Notes under the pieces: model-generated | Told to the model about the DNA's origin: nothing | What the model saw: the letters and a program-made list of their open reading frames with translations, nothing else | Databases searched by the model: none | Shown: positions 24,124 through 35,729 of the stretch, piece after piece | How positions within the stretch are numbered: the first letter of the stretch is position 1 | Layout: every line of letters begins with the position of its first letter | Assembly (NCBI GenBank): GCA_015680685.1 | Contig: MNCI01003602.1 | Coordinates: forward strand, 544,105 to 608,104 | DNA length: 64,000 nt | Direction of reading: 5' to 3' | Source: Gnetum montanum | Taxonomy: Eukaryota > Streptophyta > Gnetopsida > Gnetales > Gnetaceae | Translations under genes and position numbers: made by a program

Positions 24124-25235
24124 TTGGCCTCTTTTTGTTGATGTTTTGAGGATTGAATTTAGAAACATCAACAAATTATGCAAAACTCTAGCATAGGTTT
24201 GTTACTGATGTTCCTTGTTCACACTGGATTCTATAGCTATGGAACCATGCCAAAAAGTGCTTATGATGGTAAGATAAGGTCACAATGGAATGATATAGGA
24301 TAAAAGATATGCTTGGCTATAAGAAAATGGTCACAAGGGTTAAAAATTAATTTCACATGTTGATATCATGGCTACAATATAGTAGTGACATGTTGGCTGA
24401 TCAGTCTAGTCTTTATGCTTTGTGCTTTGAAGTGTTAGTTACTTGGTAATGTTATTTTTGAGGAACCAACACTTCACTCCAAGGCTTCTTTTGTCATTAT
24501 GCTCCTTCCTTTGTATGTTTGAAACTATTGAATTGTCTTTCAGGATTCATTGGTCTTTCAACTTTCTCTTAGAAATTCATTTCTCCATTTTATCTTTTTT
24601 TTGGGTGAAACCTTCATTGGGTTTCATTGTCATGGTTGAACTCAGTTTGGTTTTCTTGTTGAATGCAATGTGTCACATTCAAAAAACTTGATGATGGAGC
24701 ATGATGAGGAGATGTCACATGGCCATAATGAATGAATCTTAGACATGGGTGATCAATTTTGTTAATGGTAAGGAAGGTTTCAATTAGGCTATGGGATTAT
24801 GGCTCAAGAAGGAGCAATGAAAGTGATGTGAAACAGGCACACTTGGTATAGCAGAACGAGATAACTAATTCTCATGCATTAAGGTCATGTAATAGCTTGT
24901 TGCCATGATGCGTTATATGTTCATGATGAGTTCAGGTTTCATCCTATAAGTACAAATCCAAGAGAACAAGAAAAAAGGACAAAGAAAACATGCCAGTACA
25001 ATACATTGCATAGGGCTACATAAGACAACTAGAAAACCAAGCCATGATAGGTTGCTATCATTAAAACATAGAGAGATGCATGTGCATTAGATTTACAAAT
25101 TTTTATAGTTAATTTATTATGAAAATCAAATAGAGAGAGATAGAGAGGAAGATGGATTGTGTAAGCTCACTTGCTATTAGTTGTAAAGGCCTTTGATGTT
25201 AGTTGGTGATACACTTGTAAAGAAGATCATGTTAG
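24124..25235 (-). other. 3' noncoding region of element D with polypurine-tract stem-loop
   Basis: Next to the LTR, 24134-24146 and 24163-24175 form a perfect 13-bp inverted repeat (TTTGTTGATGTTT and its complement) with a 16-nt loop. The purine-rich tract AAAAAGAGGCC overlaps its base. The rest, up to the integrase end, shows no frame and no clear hairpin array of the type in E and F. Confidence 0.6.
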
Positions 25236-25239
25236 ATGT

Positions 25240-28200
25240 AATAAAGCTTGAGATAGGAATGGTTGATCAAGTTGGCCAATTCATTTCCATTCATGTCTAC
25301 CACTCTAAAGGCTCCATTGCAATAGGCTTTGGTGACTAGGAAAGGTTCCTTCCAATTGGCTGAGAACTTGTCTACATGGTTGCAAACAATCTTAAGAACT
25401 AGAACTCCTTCCTTGATCTTTTGCTTATTTAGGTCATTCCAATGCTATTACTTCTACCTCTCTTGGTATCATTCAATGTGAGCAAGCATTTGTATTTGAC
25501 ACTCTTCCGTTGAATCAAGGTCAATGATATGTAGTTCCTTGTTCTACTCATCATTGATGAAGTTAGATAGAGCCACTTTGAGTGATGGAACTTGTAATTC
25601 AAGAGGCCAAACAGCTTCAGATCCATGGCTATACAAAGTGACACCAGTTACAATTTGAAAGATAGTTCAATAGGCCCAAAGTGCATGGATAAGTCACTCA
25701 TGCCACTTGCATCTACTGTTGTTTATCATTTTTGAGCAATTTTATAATGGCTTTGTTACTAGCTTGAGCTTTTCCATTGGCTTGAGGGAAATATGGTAAT
25801 GAAAAGGAACACTTGATTCCTAGGTCATGACAAAATACTTTTTTTTCTTAGCTACTAAATCATAGTTCATTATCTGTGACTATGGTTAAAGGTATGTCAA
25901 AATAGGCTACTATATTATCTAGTATGAATCTACATAGTTTGTTGGAACATTGTTTTTCTCAAGGGACTAGCTTCAATCCACTTTTTAAAATATTTGATTA
26001 TAGTGATGATAAAGCTATGCCCCTTGGAAGACTTAGGCATTATAAGTCTAATAATGTCAAGTCCCCACTATTGAAATGACCAATTTATCTAAGTAGTGTG
26101 TAACTTACTCGATGGTACATGTATCAAGTTGCTATGCTATTGATGGTATCATAAGTTTTGACCTTATATAAGTAATCACTTTCCATATAGGGCTAATAAT
26201 AACCTAGCTATTTGATCTTGGTAGCCATGTCTCTAGGTGCCATATGTCCTCCACATATACCTTTTTGAGATTTCTCAAGAACCATGTGGGCTTTAGTTTT
26301 GCTTGAGCACACTAATGATATGCCATCATAGGAGCATTGACATAGTGTATTATTGTCTATGATGACATACTCTTTTTATATTTTATGTACAACATCCTTT
26401 TGAGAAGAATTTAGGTTCTATGGAAATTTACCATGCAATAGGTAAAACTTGATATCATCATATCACTCCTTTTGAGGAGTGGTATTAAGAATTGCTATAA
26501 AGATTCCTTTGATGTTTTGCGTGATGGGAATAGCAAAATTCATGATCAAGGAAGGTAGCTTGCTAAACCCATCAAGTGTCACACTTAGGGCCAAAATTGT
26601 AATGACATCAACTAATCTATTCTTAGTTTAGGGCATATGCTAGATACCAATGGTTGTAAATTATTACATAAATTTCTTATCTAGGTCATAATAAGGCTAA
26701 AAATGTTTGGAATTACATGCATAAATCTCTATTAATTGGTTAACCACTAGTTGTAAATCACCTTTGAGCATTAGGCATTTGATTCCTTGGTGATGGGCTA
26801 CCATCATTCCCTTAATTAACCCTTCATACTCTACCACGTTTTTAGTACATGGGAATTGAAAATGGTAAGTGAAGGGTTGGATTACACTAGAAGATGATGT
26901 TATGATGGAAACAACATTGGATCCATGGGCAGTTCAAACTTCATTGCGGTGCATGGTTGTCTCATAGTGTTTTGGGTACTTCATTAATAATGTTGACATG
27001 CTCATTAGCGAACTCGAGATCTATGGCTATATGGTCTTAAATCAAGGAAGTTGTAATTTGTGTGGCTATAGCTTGACCTTTCATTGAGACTTACAGGATG
27101 TAATGTAGGTCAAACTTAGCTATTATGGATTTCCAATAGGCTATCCAACTACTTTCATAGATATTGGTTGTCATGACTCTCAACACATTGTCCTTGTAAA
27201 TGACATTGACTTAGGTCCTGAAGAGGTAGTATCTCTACTTCTTCAATGAGAATAATAGGGCTAGAAAAAAGTTCTTGACTTTGGTGTATCTAGCCTCATA
27301 GGAAATTAATTCATGGCTTAGGTAGTATATTGATAGCTCCACTTAATCATCTTGTTTTTAATAAAGTAGAGAGGAAATGGACGTATTAGAGATAGCAAGG
27401 TAGATGTAAAAAGGTTTATCCTTTTGTGGTGGATAGATCATGGGTAGTTGTGCAAACTCTTGCTTAAGGTTTCCAAAGGCTTCTTAGCATTGAGCTATCC
27501 ACTCATAGCAAACTCCTTTCTTAAGAAAGTCTTGCATGGATTGTAGCTTATTTGTAAGCCTTGAGATAAACCTATGGATAAATTGTAATCCACCTTATAG
27601 TCCTTGAAGCTTCATAAGGTTGGATGATGCTACCATGTTGGTTATGGCCTTAACCTTATCAAGATTGACATGTATCCCTACTTTGAACACTACAAAGCCA
27701 AACATTTTACTAGTTTTGATGCTAAACACATACTTCTTAGGATTAATCCTAAGTTCATATTTGAGACATCATTTAAGCAATAAGTCAAGGTCATGCTTAT
27801 GGTTATTGGCCATTTTGGATTTAACTGCTATGTCATCCATGTAGTCATTAAGTAATCCTAGCATGTAATGACTAAATATATACATCATTGCTCATTAAGA
27901 AGTTGCACTTGCATTCTTTAGATCAAAGGGAATCATTGTGTAATAAAAGGTTTCCCAAGGGGTCATGAAGATCATACAAAGTTGATGCTCTAGGTTAATC
28001 CAACTTGGTTGTATGTTGAGAACCCATCCATGAAGGATAATAAGGCTTGTCAAGATGTAGGATTAATAAGTTGGTCAATACTAGGCAATGTGAAATCATC
28101 TTTGATAGTTTCCTTAATCATATCTTAGAAATCAATACAAAAATGTATTCTCCTTTTTTCATAGGTACTAACACTATTTTGGACACCTAATTGATGTAAT

Positions 28201-28690
28201 TGATAGCTTGAATGAAACCAACATGATACAATTTCATGATCTCATCATGAACTACTTAGGCTAAATCTAGTCTAATCTTGTAAATATTTTGCTTAAGTGG
28301 TTTAATACTAGAATTGAGGATGATGTTATGTTGCACTAGACATGGGTCAAGACTTGACATATCTTCATATGATTAGGCAAAGACCTTAATGTTGTCTTGG
28401 AGGCCCTTGGTGATGTCTTGAGTCTGTTGAGATTCTGGTTAGGAACTTAATTTTAGTACTTTCTTGTCACCATTATGTGTTATGATAGGAACCTCAACTA
28501 GAGTGTATTTAGTAATGTCACTAGCCTCAAGGTCAAGGGCTTTAACTAGGTGTTTAGAACATTTAGGAGGCTTTTCTATAGAGGCTATGTAGTTGATTGG
28601 ACTCTCAAGTTCAAGATCTAAGTAATTGAGATCGATGAATCATTCAACATTACCATGAGGTTCACTTCAGCTTAAAGGAAAAATAAATTA
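25240..28690 (-). pseudogene. pol: Broken pol of element D: RT, RNase H, aRNH, integrase
   Basis: On the minus strand, RT (about 27600-28260) shows FMTPWETFYYTMIPFDLKN and the catalytic LNDYMDDIAVKSK (YMDD kept), followed by YELRINPKKYVFSIK. A connection/RNase H part follows (27180-27600). The aRNH (26560-27180) shows CTKNVVEYEGLIKGMMVA and LKGDLQLVVNQLIEIYA, that is the Glu and second Asp blocks of the archaeal-type RNase H. Integrase (25240-26400) keeps QKGICGGHMAPRDMATKIK from the zinc-binding part and the usual C-terminal block with F.LA and NELANLI-like residues. It is full of stops. Confidence 0.85.
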
Positions 28691-28799
28691 CTTCTAGGTG
28701 TCCATACCACAATCCTACATATTAATCATAAGCACATTATGTGACACTTGTGTGATAAAATAATTAAATAATGCTAGAAACAATGTAAAATACTCTAGT

Positions 28800-29470
28800 A
28801 ATAATGCATAGATGAGTCAACACATTACATTAATGGTCAAACAAGGTCAAACTTTAGTTAATAAAAGTTTTAAGAGGTAGATTAAAGCAAATAAGATGAA
28901 ATAAAGGTGAAATGATGTAAAATGGAAAAAAATGAATGCCAAATGATGGTTAAATCCCATCTAATAATGTCAAGAAAGGTTAAAGCATGGCTAATAGAGG
29001 CCATAAGAGAGAAGTTAAGGTAAATAAGATGAACCAAAGGTTGAATAATATGGAATGAAGTTAAATGAAAGCCAAATTATGATCAAATGGTGATCAAATG
29101 AAGATCAAATGATGGTCAAACCAGATCAAATGATGTTGAGCAAGGTCAAACATGGTCATACTAATGTCCAATTTCATTAACTCATGTTGAGTGAAGTTAA
29201 CTAAGGACCAAATGATGCTAAATGATAGATAAATGTGGTGAAAAAAGGATAAATGATGTGGAAATGAAGAAAATATAGCCAAATGACACCAAATGAAATG
29301 TCAATGAAGGTCAATAATGTGTAACAAGGTCAAATCAAGTGAAAACACAATGGGATAAGGCCAAACCAGTAAAGGTGAAAAACATATGGTAAAACATGGT
29401 CAATATTGGTCAATTAGGATTACATTTTGCTAATTTTAGGCCTTAGTAGACCATGGTGAAAGGATACAAG
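28800..29470. repeat. Degenerate GGTCAAATGATG-type array in D's spacer
   Basis: The words GGTCAAA, AATGATG, GATCAAATG and their variants recur many times over about 650 bp, mostly 12-25 bp apart, with no open frame. It lies in the spacer between the RT linker and the possible plus-strand exon, the same place where E and F carry hairpin units. It may be a strongly decayed homologue of those, or an unrelated tandem expansion. Confidence 0.6.
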
Positions 29471-29566
29471 GTCAATGCAAGAGGTTGGGCACTTGGGAAG
29501 GTTGTTTTCAGGCTATTTGGAGGAAAAAATAAAGTCATTTTGGAAAAAGATGTTGGCCATCTTAAA

Positions 29567-30960
29567 AAATATGCTAGCTAGCATATTTCCTATAGGCCCT
29601 AGTGTATTTATTAATGAAATTTGATTTTCAATATTTACTTGGGCCATTTTCTAGGTCTTGAGGTCTTGAAATGATAGCATAATAGATTGGGAATAGGAAT
29701 TTGTCGATTTTGGTATTTAATTTGTTCCCCTGAAGCCATTGCATGTTGCAAAAGCTTGAAAAATATGTTGGAAAAATTATTTTTCTTAGAATTCAATGTA
29801 TCTTTGCAAGAAAAGTGAATTCATGAGTTGGAAAACATGAAACTTTGACTTGAGGAGTCTCCTAGGGTAGTGTAGGGGTGTTAGGGTTGTAAAATGATCA
29901 TTTGGAGGTTGAAATAAGTCAATAAAAGATTAGTTTAGAGCCTTGCAGTAAAAAAAATATGCTTGCCAGCATATTTTTACATGGCCTTAGTGTACTTTTA
30001 GGAAAATCTAATCTTTTCATATTAAAATGAAGTCAACTGGTAGTTGGTTTTAGGTTCTGAGGTTCTAGGATTCTCTAGTCGAGTGTTAGGTAATCTAGGA
30101 GTGTCATTAAGCCATAAAAACTATCTCACAAATCAAAAATACACTAGCCAAAAAATTTATTATAGGAGTTGACATGTTTCTTGAGAAATTTTGATTTCTA
30201 GGGAGTTTTGATGGTCAATAAACTAGTTTTTTGGCTTCTGGGATCATTGGTGTTGGTGGTTAGAGTGTAGACTCAAAATTGTTGATTTCAAAGGTCATTA
30301 AAGCCTTGATTTTGTTACTTCTCCTTAAAAATATGCTGGCCATCATAGTTTTGGTTGGTTCTAGCATATCTTTGGATAAGTTAATGATTTTACCCATTTT
30401 TGAACCCATTTTTCAAGGTTTAATGGTTATTAGAAGCTTCAATAAGGTTCTAGGACTGGATGGAGGTATTCGAAGGTTGATTTGACTAGTTTATGCCTTG
30501 TTCTTAGGCTTTCATGGAACCAATACACTAGATAGTGTATTTATGGCTTATCATAGCATACTTCCAAAGTTTGAATTGATTTTAACTTATTTAGACTTGT
30601 TATCTAGTATTCCAAGGTTACCAGAGGCTTTAGGAAGGTTCCAAGACTAGGCTTTGTAATTTTGGTCCTTGTTTGAGGTCTTATTGGTTCAATTCTTACT
30701 TAATCTACCCAAAGATATGCTAGCTAGAGTATTTATTGCTCTTCCTAGCATACCATTTTAGGAAATATGGGATTTAACACCTTTTGACAGGGTATATAGA
30801 ATTTTAGAGCTACTTGAGGCTCTAGTTAGGATTTGAGATTTGGTTTGGTAATTTTGAGGTTTATTGGAGGTCTGGTTGATGTAGTTCATCTTCATTTCTT
30901 ACAAAGATATGCTAGTTAATGTATCTTTACTTATGGTTAGCATAGTTTTACTTAGAATGA
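29567..30960. repeat. Dispersed palindromes of the ATATGCTAGC type in D's spacer
   Basis: A perfect 22-bp palindrome with core ATATGCTAGCTAGCATAT is at 29567-29588. Related copies stand near 29960 (ATATGCTTGCCAGCATAT), 30330, 30525, 30715 and 30910, and in D's LTR U3. Copies are about 200-400 bp apart and differ by paired and unpaired changes. No coding potential was seen. Confidence 0.65.
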
Positions 30961-31556
30961 CTTGTTCTAGATGTGTTTTGGCCATTTTTGGCATTAAGAA
31001 CCCTTCGATATTAATGTGTTAGGTTTCTAGTTTGATATAGGACTTCATTCAATCTCAATGGGCTAAGTATGGGTGGTTGGGATTGTACTCTAGCTATGGT
31101 TGGAGCCTACCACCCCTTCCAAGAATTAATAGTCATATTTGAGCATAAACCCTTACATGGTTTTTGTTAAAAGTTGTAAATACCATTGCATTGGGAGGCA
31201 CCTTGTGGGGTCCACCCAAGGTTATATGGTTATTTGAAAAAAAATATCAAGCAAACCTAGCGTACTTTCTACTATTCTTTTGTGATCATGAAGTTCATTG
31301 AGTGTTGTGTGGGTGTTTTGGGTGTGAAGGTTATGGTATGAATGCATAAGTATGGGAATGCTTCCATCAAAATTTTACATAAACAATTTTTCTCAACCTA
31401 GTTCTTGTAGGCAATGCTTAGTATCAAGGATTTCCAATTGTCCTTAACATATATCTCATTATTGCCCAGTGTATCCTTGTCGTTCTTCACCAAAGGAGCA
31501 ACACAGTTGCAAGAAAGTGAAGAAGATTTGAAGGTTTTGGAGTTTGCTTGCCTAAG

Positions 31557-31604
31557 ATGTCAAAAAGAAGAGGATATACTAGTAAGAATCTAGCCCTAGA
31601 AAAG
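31557..31604 (+). other. Possible short rightward exon with splice donor (copy in D)
   Basis: ATG opens MSKRRGYTSKNLALEK and ends at AAAAG|GTAGGT, a good plant donor. On its own this is weak. It is listed because similar Lys-rich starts followed by a donor occur at the equivalent place, upstream of and opposite to pol, in E (56659-56776) and F (63740-63902). Confidence 0.25.
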
Positions 31605-32225
31605 GTAGGTGCTACTAACAAAGGGATTTCTCATCTACGAAGGACCATCATTGGAGAAGGTTCATCCAACATGTTTTCTAGGTACCCTTCTTTCATTTTT
31701 TTATGAAATTTTGCCAAGCTATTTAGGTGTTTTATGTTGGCTAGGCTTATGGGTTAGCAACATTTTTGTTTTAAGTGGCTTGGATGCTACATTTAGGTTG
31801 TGCCAATGTTTTTATATTGTTATTTTGGCTTTAGGACCTACCTATGCCAAGTTTTGAATTATTTATTTTGCACATTATATGCATTTTCCCTATTTTTTGC
31901 TGAAAAAGCAGTGCCACTTTTCAATTCTTGTGTAAGAAAATGGTATGAAATTTTTAGTTTTTGAGGTCATATGTTTGTTGTACATTTTTTAATAATCATA
32001 ACACTAGTTGAATCACTAATTTCTAATCTATAATTAATTTTTTTATGAATTTTTCTATAGACCAATGTGTAGTGATTTTTCAGTTTTGAATTGTTTTTAC
32101 CCCTTGGAGATTGATAGTGTTGATAGTTGTAATAATTTTTTCCAACAATGTCCTAGCCTCTTGGGGATTTTTAGGATTGGGTAGAAGGGTTCTACATTAG
32201 TTGTAGAATTTTTTGAAATTTTTTT
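31605..32225. other. Unassigned sequence right of D
   Basis: T-rich on this strand, with no recognisable protein or repeat. It may be an intron following the possible exon at 31557 or simply the flank into which H inserted. Confidence 0.4.
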
Positions 32226-32368
32226 CAAAATTTTCCTAGAGGCTTTATTATAGCCATTTCATTGCAAATTGGGTTTTGAAAAAATTCCAAAGTGATGTTG
32301 GGTTACTAATGAGTGGTGAGGTTCACCTATATCCAACCATACAACTCACTAAGGTGTTATGCATGATC
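32226..32368. repeat. Left copy of a 143-bp direct duplication flanking unit X
   Basis: It matches 35730-35871 with only a handful of differences. It holds about 81 bp of pre-insertion flank plus the first 62 bp of element H's LTR (U5 end, starting TAATGAGTGG at 32307). The LTR stops abruptly at 32368, where unit X begins. Confidence 0.9.
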
Positions 32369-32383
32369 TGATCTGTTGGTGAC

Positions 32384-33691
32384 TGTTTGGGATGCGACTT
32401 CCAACGAGTGTCCTCGAACCGGATTTAGGTGCTTGCTGGTCTCTAGAAACACCAAAGCCCAGATACCTTCAAATAAACTCAATAGTTACTGTGAGTATGT
32501 GTGTGTGCTGTTGCGACGTGCGGTTGTGAAATATGAAACGATTGCGTTGTGTGTAAACTACAAATGACTTATCTTAAAGAGATTCAGCCAACTTTGCCAA
32601 GTACTGTGAGTTGTTAAGAGTTCCTATTTTGTTCAATTGCCTAGTCTACGCGGTCCTTATAATACCTACTTGTAACAAATAAAATTTTGCAAAAAAATTT
32701 GAGCACAACTCTACGAATCTACTTCATATTTTCCCCAGAGAAAGAGATAGTTCCACAAGAAAACTAGAAATAGAGCAAGATTCGATGGAAANTAAGAGTT
32801 GACAATTTTTGATTGAAATACCATGGAGATTCACTTTAAAGATAAAAAGAAGCTATTCTGGTCCCATCAAAATACCAAATATTTTCTGAACCCTCTTGAC
32901 TATTGAATCGTTCAACGGCATGACTATAAGCAGAGGCTCTCTTACAACGATCTCAATAGTAGTTCCTATACATTCCACAATAACAAAATTTACTACTAAC
33001 ATGCTCTTAAGGCTTTTAAACACAAGCGCTTTTACGAAAAAATTTTAACAGAAAATTTCTATCGAGCAACAAGTACAATAAGAGCAATCTAAAAATCCCA
33101 AAATTACTTGCCAAGGATGATACTATCTAAACCACTAGCTAGACAATTTAAACAAAATAAAAATAAAACATAACTCACAGGACTGTGATAAAGAGGCTGA
33201 AATCCTTTCTTTAGCAAGCGATCTTACAAGCAATCGTTCACAATTTCTTCTTTACAATGCTCTTCTCAAGACCCCAAGTGTGTCTCCAAGTGAGAGCCCA
33301 AGTGTGATCCCAATGTCTTCTCCAAAGTGTCCTTCCCTTCCTATCCTTGAAGCCCTTTTATAGGGTTCAAAGATAGGTAGGTAAGTTACAAAATATCTTG
33401 GGTGGTTATAACCACCATAGAGATAAAAAAGTTGTGGGTGACAAGTGACCCTTCAGTCGTCAAGTGTCTTCATTCAGTTGCTAAGTGTCTTCATTTAGTT
33501 GACAAGTGGCCATTGTGGAGACAAAAAGACTATAGTTGACAAGTGGCCTTTTTAATTGCCAAGTGTCTTCATGGTAATCAAAATTAAAATTAGTTACAAA
33601 TATCATAATTGTAACTATCATAGGAAGTTACAGCTTCCATATGAATAAAAGGGATAATAGCCAAATGTCCCCTTTATAATAGGACATTACA
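32384..33691 (-). repeat. LTR-like segment in unit X
   Basis: It has a promoter-like layout on the minus strand: tandem degenerate units around GACAAGTGGCC and CAAGTGTCTTCA (33430-33580) lie upstream of a TATA box (CTATAAAAGG, 33354-33364). The segment may start TGTAATGTCC near 33691 and end at TGTTTGGGATGCG (low end 32384). About 130 bp at 33570-33710 resembles 46020-46150 in unit Y. Resemblance to Y continues a few bases past the supposed start, so the boundary is uncertain. Confidence 0.45.
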
Positions 33692-33699
33692 AAAATATC

Positions 33700-34430
33700 T
33701 TAACAATGTACATTTTTTTAAGAACAAAGTAAATTCTTGCATGAAATATTTATCAATGCTTAGCAGCAGCTTTCCACAAATCCTCAGTAGCGAGAAACAC
33801 ATTGGAGCAGGGTGATGACCTTGGCTTAATTCCTGTAAAATGCCCAACATTGGTGGCTTGCTCCCTGAAAACAATATGTAGAGTTTCTGAGACCATTGAA
33901 AGTTATCTATGGTAGGAGGATAGCAGCTTGCACTAGTATGAGGAATCCTAGAGATGGATGATTTGATGGATGTGAATAATTCCTTCCGTAAATGATACAA
34001 TACATGATTCCGGCCTCGTCTCTGCATTTGGGTGCAACTCGTAATTAGTGGAAACCTGAGCAACCGGGTTCTAAGCTTCCACATGCACATGCTCAGAATT
34101 TCAAAGGTGGAGATGTGGCTGTGAACACCAAGGTGCCCTTTGAGCTATGCAATTTTTCTATTGCCGAATGTGAAATAATCATAGATCATCTCATCATTAG
34201 ACACCGTCAATAGTATTTGTTAGTCTTGATCTTGCACTTGATCGTAGCCATGTAGGGGCACTGTAACTTGCGATGGATTCCACGTTTCTAGCATTGTTAT
34301 GTATACTGCCAAAGCATTGAAAAAATTTTTAAACTGCGGGACTGAACTCATTTTTCGATGGATGCAGAGACCATGAAACAGGCAATGGAGGCATAGGAGT
34401 AGTCTCAATTCTTTCAACCTTAGCATCATC
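33700..34430 (-). pseudogene. Gene-like fragment of unknown identity in unit X
   Basis: GC content and codon-like texture suggest former coding sequence. Minus-strand frames include an open 138-codon stretch (34090-33674) and short pieces such as DDAKVERIETTPMPPLPVSW, but no frame persists and I recognise no family. It may belong to more than one gene. Confidence 0.35.
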
Positions 34431-34446
34431 CAGGGATAAATCTAGC

Positions 34447-34471
34447 ATCATCATCGTCGTCGTCGTCGTCG
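34447..34471. repeat. CGT/CAT trinucleotide microsatellite
   Basis: TCATCATCG followed by repeated TCG units; on the minus strand it would encode a run of Asp. It lies in unit X between gene fragments. Confidence 0.9.
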
Positions 34472-34656
34472 GTGGCTTGCAATGGCTTCGTCGCTAGTAG
34501 CTTGTCGCCATGTAGGAAGAAAAATAGGAGAAATGGAGTTTGCGCAGCAAGTGTTTGACAGAATGTATGGAGTAAATGATTTGAATTTGTATAATATCCT
34601 AGTCTAGAATTTGGTATGGTATTTTTTCCTACAGTAACATTAAGAAAAATAAAATT

Positions 34657-35117
34657 CAACAAGAAGCTTCGGCTTTGGAACAGTTTTCCATTACACTATT
34701 ATCATATAATTTTGATCCATGCCCAGGAGCAGCAACTACCTTGATTGTCAGCCACCACGGTGACCTCTCTTCATAAAAGACCCTATAACCCTCATCAGGT
34801 GAAGCCAAGCCTTCGTCAAGCATGATTCCAACATTAAGCTTCCTAAAAACCTCAGACTCCACAAACTTTTCAGCTCCATCATGGCCTCTAATCTCCTTGT
34901 CCGGAACAAACAAAAGATGCAAAGTTCTAGTTGGAACAAAACCCTTACTCTTGAGATTCCTAATGGCTTCCAAGTACTGAGTGGAGACACACTTCATGTC
35001 CTGAGAGCCCCACGTGAAGATATTTCCTTGCTCATCTCTGTTCGCCTAGAAAGGCGGATGAACCCACTTTTCTTCCTCTGCAGTCACAATATCCATGTGA
35101 AAATTCAGCAGAACAAA
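34657..35117 (-). pseudogene. Aminoacylase-1 (M20 metallopeptidase family) fragment
   Basis: The minus-strand frame from about 35117 reads VLLNFHMDIVTAEEEKWVHP, PF, a stop where a Ser is expected, then ANRDEQGNIFTWGSQDMK, CVSTQYLEAIRNLKSKGF, RTLHLLFVPDKEIRGHDG, EKFV..VFRKLNVGIMLDEG and HGSKLYDNSVMEN, after which it derails to a stop at 34657. The family motifs H-M-D and the metal-binding/catalytic block around DE.G are recognisable. About 150 residues of the middle of an enzyme of about 440 residues are present with no intron between blocks, which suggests a copy of spliced RNA, although I cannot check exon limits. Aminoacylase-1 removes acyl groups from N-acyl amino acids. Confidence 0.82.
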
Positions 35118-35247
35118 GGGTAGATTTTTGTGCTTTCCTTTTCATGTCCTCCTGGCTCTTAGCTGCTGCTGATCCTGTTCTTGTTGCTGATGCTGGCTCT
35201 ACAAATTTTTGCTCTACAACTTTGCTTCTTCTCTATTCTATTCTATT

Positions 35248-35640
35248 CTATCTATTCCCAGTCTTACATAGGCAAAGAGAGAAGCCCAAGAAAAGTATTG
35301 TCATCATCTGCCCATTAGTAGAAATGGCCTCTTCAGGCTTCCCATTAAAGGTAGCTACAGCAATCATGAAATTCCATGAACCACAATCTTTCTCCGCCAT
35401 CTTCTCAAACACATGGTGTGCATCCTTCAAACATTTTCTATACAGTTCAATCAAAACATCAACCTTGAATTCACTGTTAACGATATGATTACTTAAACAA
35501 TCTCGTTGAGTACCAATTGCAGTTGTTCCAAATGTTCTTGTCGGTTGATATTGTTTACAAATGTTGTGATAAATCTTCCTAAATATGGCCTCAACACGTT
35601 GTATATCAACCTCATGAAAGTTTTGGAGGCATTTCATAGG
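35248..35640 (-). pseudogene. Pentatricopeptide repeat (PPR, PLS-type) protein fragment
   Basis: The minus-strand open frame contains HNICKQYQPTRTFGTTAIGT, then IVNSEFKVDVLIELYRKC and DAHHVFEKMAEKDCGSWNFM followed by IAVATFNGKPEEAI. This is the usual cadence of plant organellar PPR proteins (A.VFDKMPEKDVVSWN.MI..Y..NG..EEAL). Only about two repeats remain, so target RNA and organelle cannot be inferred. It lies in unit X, 130 bp upstream of the aminoacylase fragment on the same strand. Confidence 0.72.
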
Positions 35641-35729
35641 CCAAACAATATAACTCTCAATTCCAAGGCATCATTTGGCTTTTACAAGTTTCCTTACATT
35701 CATTACCTTCCCATACCTTATGGAGGTCN

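Larger units (their letters stand above)
22859..31604 (-). mobile_element. Element D: old Tat/Ogre-like retrotransposon
   Basis: From low to high coordinate: 3' LTR, noncoding region, then minus-strand integrase, aRNH, RNase H, RT and the linker before RT, then a long spacer full of degenerate repeats. The domain order with a second RNase H marks the Tat lineage. No gag, protease, PBS or 5' LTR is recognisable on the minus strand; the right end is therefore uncertain and is set here to the end of a possible plus-strand exon. It is the most decayed of the three Tat-like copies. Confidence 0.7.
32369..35729 (-). mobile_element. Unit X: LTR-like segment plus captured host gene fragments
   Basis: This 3.36-kb unit splits H's LTR from its duplicated end. 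Reading the minus strand from the right: a PPR fragment, an aminoacylase-1 fragment, an unidentified gene-like stretch, then an LTR-like segment. All gene pieces are on the same strand. The base composition differs from the surrounding elements. Two ambiguous bases (32792 and 35729) lie inside it, the second exactly at the right junction, so a misjoin in the assembly must be considered beside a true insertion. Confidence 0.6.

Noticed and set aside
32376-32567. Plus-strand 63-codon frame at the left end of unit X
   Set aside because: It is unsupported by any other copy and lies in the LTR-like part.
34426-34662. Frame with a run of Asp residues
   Set aside because: The run comes from a trinucleotide microsatellite and nothing around it is conserved in this frame.
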